From Paenibacillus xylanexedens (GTDB taxonomy: Bacteria; Bacillota; Bacilli; Paenibacillales; Paenibacillaceae): a DNA stretch of 64,000 nt. The notes beneath the pieces were generated by a model that saw only the letters and a program-made list of their open reading frames with translations, searched no databases and had not been told where the DNA came from. Positions 59,056 to 64,000 of the stretch are shown piece by piece (position 1 is the stretch's first letter; each line of letters opens with the position of its first letter). A program made the position numbers and the translations under genes. Where the stretch lies: contig NZ_VEIO01000001.1 of NCBI RefSeq assembly GCF_007680605.1, forward strand, positions 496,001 through 560,000, given 5' to 3'.

Positions 59056-60207
59056 TTAAGCTTGAGGTGTTTTGTTGCGTGGGGGCAATGGCCCCAAATA
59101 TTGATAGTACTGGGTTTCGATCCGTCCGTTGAACAGCTTGCGACGCTTGTCCGCTTTGTGTCCGAAATACTCTTCAAATGCTTTGGTGGAGGTTATGGCA
59201 AAAAACGACCACGTTGGCATATCCAGATAAGAGCGGCCGAGGGAACGAAGTAGCTTCTGCACTTCTTTTTCTTCACTCAGGCGTTCGCCATAAGGTGGGT
59301 TGGTAATAATAACTCCATACTCTCCTTGAGGTCTGGCCCGGTGTGCTGGCAGTACGCTGACTTCGATATCTTTGGCAAAGCCCGCACTTTTGATCGCTGC
59401 TTGCGCAACCTCAATCGCTTCCGGGTCGATGTCGCTACCTGAAATCTGCAGAGGTACATCGTCACGCACGGCATCAAATGCTTCCTCCCGTGCCTGTTCC
59501 CACAGTTCAGCAGGAATTACGTCCCAATTCTCGGAGTTAAATGTACGGCGAAGTCCTGGTGCGATATTCCAGCCAATCATGGCTGCTTCAATCAACATCG
59601 TACCTGAGCCGCAGCATGGATCGTAGAACGGGCGTGAAACATTCCAGCGGCTAAGCTGAATCAGGGCAGCTGCCAGTGTTTCCTTGAGAGGTGCTTCTGT
59701 AACAAGTCTCCGGTATCCGCGTTTATGAAGTCCTGGGCCTGTTGTATCCAGCGTAATCAGAGCGCGGTCATTCAACAGAATCACTTCAACCACATAACGG
59801 GCTCCATTTTCAGGGAACCATTCGGTGTGATGCGTCAGCTTCAGTTTTTCAACAATCGCCTTTTTGACAATACCTTGGGAAGCAGGCACACTGCTCAGTT
59901 GCGATTTCTGTGATCTTCCTTCAACCGGGAATTCACCGTCTGCCGGAATCCAGTCTTCCCAAGGCAGTGCCTTGGTACCCTCAAACAATTCGTCAAATGT
60001 AGTTGCGGGGAATTCCCCCATGTTGACCAGTACGCGGTCCGAACTTCTCAGCCACAGGTTACAGCGACAAATATCAATGTAATCTCCTGTGAAAAATACG
60101 CGGCCATTATCGACCTTGGCATCCTCATACCCCAACTGTTTCAGTTCCCGGGCTACAACAGCCTCGAGTCCCATTGCGGAGGTCGCAATCAATTGCAATC
60201 GAGCCAT
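59056..60207 (-). CDS. THUMP-domain rRNA methyltransferase (RlmL N-terminal / YpsC-like)
   Basis: A 383-aa enzyme. The N-terminal THUMP part (about 1-155) binds RNA. The SAM domain has FYDPCCGSGTMLIEAAMIG (motif I) and the catalytic NPPYGERL, typical of N2-methylguanine 23S rRNA methyltransferases of the RlmL/YpsC group. The C-terminus RRKLFNGRIETQYYQY is diagnostic for the group. The ribosome site is weak (GGAG about 15 bases away). In B. subtilis ypsC neighbours rnpB; here no RNase P RNA is visible upstream. Confidence 0.93.
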   Translation of the reverse strand: MARLQLIATSAMGLEAVVARELKQLGYEDAKVDNGRVFFTGDYIDICRCNLWLRSSDRVLVNMGEFPATTFDELFEGTKALPWEDWIPADGEFPVEGRSQKSQLSSVPASQGIVKKAIVEKLKLTHHTEWFPENGARYVVEVILLNDRALITLDTTGPGLHKRGYRRLVTEAPLKETLAAALIQLSRWNVSRPFYDPCCGSGTMLIEAAMIGWNIAPGLRRTFNSENWDVIPAELWEQAREEAFDAVRDDVPLQISGSDIDPEAIEVAQAAIKSAGFAKDIEVSVLPAHRARPQGEYGVIITNPPYGERLSEEKEVQKLLRSLGRSYLDMPTWSFFAITSTKAFEEYFGHKADKRRKLFNGRIETQYYQYLGPLPPRNKTPQA

Positions 60208-60495
60208 ATGAATTCATTCAACTCCATTTCGAGCCGCAGCTGGCTTAAGCCTCTCGCGGCCAATATAGTAACGGCGCGGCCTTGCCGCTTTCCGTGAAAA
60301 AACTTACAATGAGTAATGCGGCTTAAGCGCAAAAACTTCAACGCAGGTAAAGTAACGTTCAATAGTCTGTGTTGATACCAAACATTCATTATAAAACATT
60401 GGCATCCATATGAAAAGCTATCCAGGGTATTTATAGAGAAAGCTACCTGGGGGCATTGATATGGAAAGTAGTCCAAGTGTGCAAGGAGGAACTTC

Positions 60496-61131
60496 GTGTT
60501 GAATCTGACCCCTGACGAATATGTAAATCAATTATTTCAAGAGGATGAGCTCTTGTTAAAGGTAAAATCGGCCATTCGAGCGAATGGCATGCCAGAGGTT
60601 TCCGTGGCTGCGGCGTATGGACGCTTGCTCACCTTTCTGGCGAAAACCTCAAAAGCTGAAGCTGTGCTCGAAATCGGTGTGCTCGGCGGTTACAGCGGCA
60701 TCTGCCTTGCTCGTGGGCTGAGCGAAGGAGGAAGCCTGACTTCCCTTGAACTGAAAGAAGAATATGCGGCTATGGCTCGCGGACATTTGGAGGAAGGTGG
60801 ATTCGGCAGTCAAGTCGAGTACCGGATCGGGCCTGCGGCAGACAGTCTGGAGCAATTGGCACAGGAAGGGCGTACCTTTGATTTCTTCTTTATTGACGCA
60901 GATAAGGAAAATTATCCGGTTTATCTCGATTATGCAATTCGCCTTGCGCGTCCGGGTGCAGTCATTGTAGGTGATAACTGTTTCCTACGTGGTCGCACGC
61001 TTAATCCGGACAAGCAAGGACCGGCCGTGCTTGCTGTACGTCGTTTCAACGAGCAGATGGCAAGTGACCCGCGTCTAGTTACAACCATGCTTCCGGACTA
61101 TGACGGATTGGCGCTGGCTTGGGTGAAATAG
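60496..61131 (+). CDS. SAM-dependent O-methyltransferase (catechol/caffeoyl-CoA type)
   Basis: A 211-aa Methyltransf_3-family enzyme. Motif I is AVLEIGVLGGYSGICLA, the SAM-binding acidic residue is in LTSLELKEEY, and the metal-site motif is FDFFFIDADKENYPVYLDYA followed by GDNCFLRG. These small Mg-dependent enzymes methylate catechols or similar hydroxyls (B. subtilis YrrM type). GTG start behind GGAGGA. Monocistronic. Confidence 0.92.
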   Translation: MLNLTPDEYVNQLFQEDELLLKVKSAIRANGMPEVSVAAAYGRLLTFLAKTSKAEAVLEIGVLGGYSGICLARGLSEGGSLTSLELKEEYAAMARGHLEEGGFGSQVEYRIGPAADSLEQLAQEGRTFDFFFIDADKENYPVYLDYAIRLARPGAVIVGDNCFLRGRTLNPDKQGPAVLAVRRFNEQMASDPRLVTTMLPDYDGLALAWVK

Positions 61132-61183
61132 GTTACTTGAAACTCCGTTGAAAGCTCGTTTGAAAACCAAGTTAAATGTGAGA

Positions 61184-61756
61184 TTAGATTGTGATGACAT
61201 GTAGTTTTAATTTATGCTTTTTGCATGTGTCATACAATTCACTTGAGATGATCGGTTTCAGTAGTTGTACATGCGCCAGCTTGAAAAAATGGTACCCGTT
61301 GATTTTGCTGTGATCAAGAACAAGTTTGGAAATCACTTTGACAAGTTTACGTGGTGGCTGGTGCACGGAAGCGGCGATGACCGCTTTGCGTCCGTATTCC
61401 GACCGTTCATAATCGAAGCAATCCACTTGCTCCATCAGATGCGCGATCCAGTATGTCTTTTCAACCGGGCGGTCATCATGATAACGGACAATGGCGGGAA
61501 TAAACTGCACGTTCGATCCGGTTTCTTCCAATAGCGTTTTGAAAGCGTCCGATACAACACGGGTACCTGTAATGGTCTCGAAGTAGTCTACCTTCAAGCT
61601 GCGTACTGATGACAAAAGTTCGACCTCGGCCTTTGTATGATCAGGCAGTGGATAATTTACATTGATGTAATTTTTATCCAATTCAGGAGTGAAGGTTGTA
61701 CCGCCGCTAATAAATCCACTGCGCGGATACTGAGATTCGAGAAAATAATAGCCCAT
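61184..61756 (-). CDS. Imm11-like (DUF1629-type) immunity protein
   Basis: A 190-aa soluble protein. The pattern fits Imm11/DUF1629 immunity proteins: VVSDAFKTLLEETGSNVQFIPAIV, then YWIAHLMEQVDCFDYERSEY, LVLDHSKINGYHFFKLA and LKPIISSELYDTCKKHKLKLHVI at the C-terminus. Such proteins neutralise polymorphic toxins. No toxin gene (RHS, LXG or pretoxin) is adjacent, so it is either an orphan immunity gene or a domesticated relative. Family call made by pattern only. Confidence 0.72.
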   Translation of the reverse strand: MGYYFLESQYPRSGFISGGTTFTPELDKNYINVNYPLPDHTKAEVELLSSVRSLKVDYFETITGTRVVSDAFKTLLEETGSNVQFIPAIVRYHDDRPVEKTYWIAHLMEQVDCFDYERSEYGRKAVIAASVHQPPRKLVKVISKLVLDHSKINGYHFFKLAHVQLLKPIISSELYDTCKKHKLKLHVITI

Positions 61757-61820
61757 ATGTGTTGATGTTCCTTTCCGACTGTAATCTATTATATATTATA
61801 AAGATTGATAGGATGGGGAA

Positions 61821-61860
61821 AAAGACCAAAGCAGGATGACCTCTGCTTTGGTCTTTTTTT
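61821..61860 (-). terminator. Bidirectional terminator after the asparaginase gene
   Basis: AAAGACCAAAGCAG pairs perfectly with CTGCTTTGGTCTTT (14 bp). T-tracts flank both sides; it lies just beyond the asparaginase stop on the minus strand. Confidence 0.9.
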
Positions 61861-61889
61861 CTATAATATGACAATTATTTTCCGTTGAT

Positions 61890-63101
61890 TTATACCTCTG
61901 GGGTGCCGTATGTTTCAAACCATTTTTTAATGGTATCAAAATCATCACTGAAAGACAGTCCAAGCATCAAGAGAATCCGGGCTTGCTGTGGACTGAGATT
62001 ATCCCCTGCAATGATGCCTTTTCCTCCGCCGTATACACTGCCTGAGCCGGTTCGGGTTGTCGTGACGAAAATAACGCCTTCTTCAATGGCCTTCGTACGG
62101 GCTTGACCCATTGCTCTGGAGATTCCGCCTGCACCTGTACCTGAGGTGACAATGCCTTTCACTCCGCTTTTTACAAAGCCTTCTATCGCTCCGCCGCCGG
62201 CTTCTTGATAAGAGATGGCGATCTCAACTTTGGCAAGATCGGCTTTGGTAATTTTGCTAAGGTCGAATGCAGGTTTTGCCGTGCCTTCGGGTTTCATCGC
62301 GCGAGCAGGAGCCCGGTAAATCCGGATATTCTCTTCATCAATATAACCCACAGCACCGAGCATAGGTGTTTCGAAAGTGTCTGTCCGGTAGTCGTTAGTT
62401 TTGGTTACCCCGCGTGCAAGCTGAATGGTATCATTCAGCATTAAGACGGTGCCGAAAGATTTCGTGCGCCCGCTGCCAGCCAGCTTAATGGCATTGTAGA
62501 GATTCGCTTGGGCATCAGAGCCAATTACCGTCCAAGGTCGCATCGAGCCTGTGATGATCACAGGTTTATCGCTCTGAACTGTCATGTCAAGGAAGTATGC
62601 AATTTCCTCCATGGTATCTGTTCCAGTGGTTACCACGACGCTGTCATATTGAGCCAGTGCTTTATCCACCGTTTGAGACAAGTCGTACAGATCAGCCATT
62701 GTATAGGAACCTGAACCGGAGTTACCGAACTGCAGTGTGCTCACATCTGCAATTTTCTGTTTATCCGGCAAATCTTTGACCATATCAGCAATAAGAAGTG
62801 TGCCGGCCTTATAGTTCTGGAAGCTGGTTGCGTCTTCCGATTGTCCCGCAATCGTTCCGCCTGTACCGATCACGAGTACATTAGGAAGTGGGGATTGTTT
62901 GGAAGCATCAGGCACTGAGGGGATAGTGGTATTGCGTGTGGGCGTGGCTGGTGTGCTCTGAACCGTGCCGACGGTGCCTTTTACCTCTACCGTAGCTGCC
63001 TGAGCGGCATAGGTTCCGATCGGGGACAGGGATAGAGTTAGTGCGGTAAATGCGGCGGTACTCCATACGGCCCAAGGGCGAAGGTTAGAAGATTTTTTCA
63101 T
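61890..63101 (-). CDS. Secreted type II L-asparaginase
   Basis: A 403-aa protein. The start at 63101 follows GAAGGAG by 9 bases and gives a signal peptide (MKKSSNLRPW, hydrophobic core, cleavage near AAQA). A linker rich in T, P and S is followed by the asparaginase domain: the nucleophile Thr in VIGTGGTIAG, the second Thr and Asp in VVTTGTDTMEE, and TGSMRP. It hydrolyses Asn to Asp and ammonia outside the cell. B. subtilis AnsZ is comparable in length apart from the longer linker here. Terminator follows. Confidence 0.94.
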   Translation of the reverse strand: MKKSSNLRPWAVWSTAAFTALTLSLSPIGTYAAQAATVEVKGTVGTVQSTPATPTRNTTIPSVPDASKQSPLPNVLVIGTGGTIAGQSEDATSFQNYKAGTLLIADMVKDLPDKQKIADVSTLQFGNSGSGSYTMADLYDLSQTVDKALAQYDSVVVTTGTDTMEEIAYFLDMTVQSDKPVIITGSMRPWTVIGSDAQANLYNAIKLAGSGRTKSFGTVLMLNDTIQLARGVTKTNDYRTDTFETPMLGAVGYIDEENIRIYRAPARAMKPEGTAKPAFDLSKITKADLAKVEIAISYQEAGGGAIEGFVKSGVKGIVTSGTGAGGISRAMGQARTKAIEEGVIFVTTTRTGSGSVYGGGKGIIAGDNLSPQQARILLMLGLSFSDDFDTIKKWFETYGTPEV

Positions 63102-63521
63102 GATGACACACTCCTTCAAGTGATTTTTGTGTGAGGTATTTTCTTTTTTTTATGTAAGTAGATTGAGATAATATTATTTAATGTTATGTAATATAACAAA
63201 TCTAGTTTTATGCAGGAATAACGCTTACAATCAACGTTTTTAATAGATAAATAGATATTTAATAGGGAAAATGGCTGAATTTGAATTTTATATATTCTTG
63301 TTTAAAAGGAAGGTAGAGAGAAAAAACGGAGAATATACGTCATTTTAATGTTATTTTAATTTACATATTTAACTTTCGACACTAGAAGGGTAGTTGGTAG
63401 CATACGTTGGGACGAGAGGCTTATTTATGCTGAAATAGTTGGAATCGCTATCCAGTTGTGGTTATAATGGATATGAGTCTTATATGTAAATAAATATATA
63501 TTATTGATTGGAGGAAACACG
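63102..63521. other. Divergent intergenic region, AT-rich
   Basis: 420 bp between the asparaginase gene and the P450 gene. A promoter for the P450 gene is seen at 63439-63468. The remainder is very A/T-rich and no small gene or repeat stands out. Confidence 0.7.
63439..63468 (+). promoter_or_regulatory. Promoter of the P450 gene
   Basis: TTGGAA and TATAAT spaced 18 bp, about 54 bp before the start codon. Confidence 0.6.
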
Positions 63522-64000
63522 ATGAAACAAGCACCCCGAAAATATGCCAATTACATTCCTATTCGGGAATTGCACAACAAGGAGCGACAATTATCTCCCT
63601 TCCAGGTGTATGCAGAACTTCGTGAGAACACTCCAGTCCGATATGATGAGCATCGTGAATGCTGGGACGTGTTTCGGTACGAAGATGTGCAGTATGTGTT
63701 AAAAAATCCGAAGCTGTTCTCTTCTGAGCGTAACCGTGGCGGTACCAGCATGTTAACGACAGATCCACCGAAGCACAAACAGCTTCGTGACTTGGTTAAT
63801 CAGGCGTTTACGCCCAAGGCGATAGAAGCTCTTGCGCCACGTATTCAGGAAATTACGGATGAGTTGCTGGCTCCACACTTGTCGGGTGAAAGGATGAACC
63901 TGATTGATGATCTTGCAACGCCACTTCCTGTCATTGTTATCGCTGAACTGATTGGTGTTCCGGCTACAGATCGGCGTGAATTCAAGGAGTGGTCTGATGT
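63522..64000 (+). CDS. Cytochrome P450, N-terminal part, cut by window end
   Basis: An open frame of 159 codons running off the right edge. The ATG follows GGAGGAAA. The protein is a soluble bacterial P450: PFQVYAELRENTPVRYDEH, then WDVFRYEDVQYVLKNPKLFSSE, the family segment TTDPPKHKQLRDLVNQAFTPKAIEAL and LIDDLATPLPVIVIAELIGVP. The heme-binding Cys lies beyond the window. The style is that of the CYP107/109 groups of Bacillales, which hydroxylate fatty acids or secondary metabolites. No link to the distant NRPS can be claimed. Confidence 0.92.
   Translation, partial: MKQAPRKYANYIPIRELHNKERQLSPFQVYAELRENTPVRYDEHRECWDVFRYEDVQYVLKNPKLFSSERNRGGTSMLTTDPPKHKQLRDLVNQAFTPKAIEALAPRIQEITDELLAPHLSGERMNLIDDLATPLPVIVIAELIGVPATDRREFKEWSD

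Noticed and set aside
60208..60495. Region upstream of the YpsC/RlmL-type gene checked for RNase P RNA (its neighbour in B. subtilis)
   Set aside because: No rnpB-like conserved core is visible on either strand, only GC-rich short dyads.

Overview
The window looks like a chromosomal segment of a Gram-positive, spore-forming bacterium, most likely Paenibacillus. The reasons are purine-rich Shine-Dalgarno sites before nearly every gene, U-tailed terminators, a Btr-like siderophore regulator, YutE-, YuzB- and YtxH-type Bacillales proteins, a modular NRPS locus, and a giant collagen-like protein of the BclA spore-surface type behind a sigma-K-like promoter. Species was not determined.

Region 1 (1-12.5 kb) is the 3' end of a nonribosomal peptide locus. 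The first NRPS enters from outside the window and ends E-C. The second is [C-lobe remnant]-A-PCP-C-A-PCP-terminal C-like domain. Read by eye against GrsA, its A domains look Tyr-like and Phe (the second matches the GrsA Phe pocket). Two tandem macrolide-type glycosyltransferases follow directly, which suggests a glycosylated aromatic peptide, or self-protection by glycosylation.

Region 2 (12.5-23.1 kb) holds stress and uptake genes. It has a hydrolase/MarR pair behind a perfect 25-bp operator, a flavin oxidoreductase, a secreted esterase, and a marR-nitroreductase-ABM monooxygenase operon behind three operators spaced exactly 15 bp apart. A Fur-controlled siderophore set follows: a Btr-like activator, a binding lipoprotein and a FhuF-like reductase, with no permease or ATPase.

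Region 3 (23.1-29.2 kb) is one gene with about 589 Gly-X-Thr-type triplets, a basic N-terminus and a hydrophobic C-terminal head.

Region 4 (29.5-46 kb) carries an FAD monooxygenase-like protein, the fruR-fruK-fruA fructose operon, a SAM methyltransferase, an oxalate decarboxylase-type bicupin with a changed active-site lid, a divergent SDR/MerR pair sharing two textbook 19-bp-spacer MerR promoters, a LysR regulator, a spermidine-synthase-like protein, a dCache-GGDEF cyclase, a Gfo/Idh/MocA oxidoreductase, tRNA-Leu(CAG) and a double-HTH regulator.

Region 5 (46-64 kb) is mainly housekeeping and small conserved genes: a holin-like protein, Dabb, DUF86, DUF4261, YtxH, glutamate racemase, a LysM-M14 peptidase, a cysteine-poor HesB-like protein, YuzB, an aldo/keto reductase, a DsbA/FrnE protein, cytidine deaminase, an LTA-synthase-type sulfatase, an RlmL-type methyltransferase, an O-methyltransferase, an Imm11-like protein, a secreted asparaginase and a truncated cytochrome P450. 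A structured intergenic repeat lies at 54.94-55.21 kb. All assignments come from reading sequence; no database search was run.
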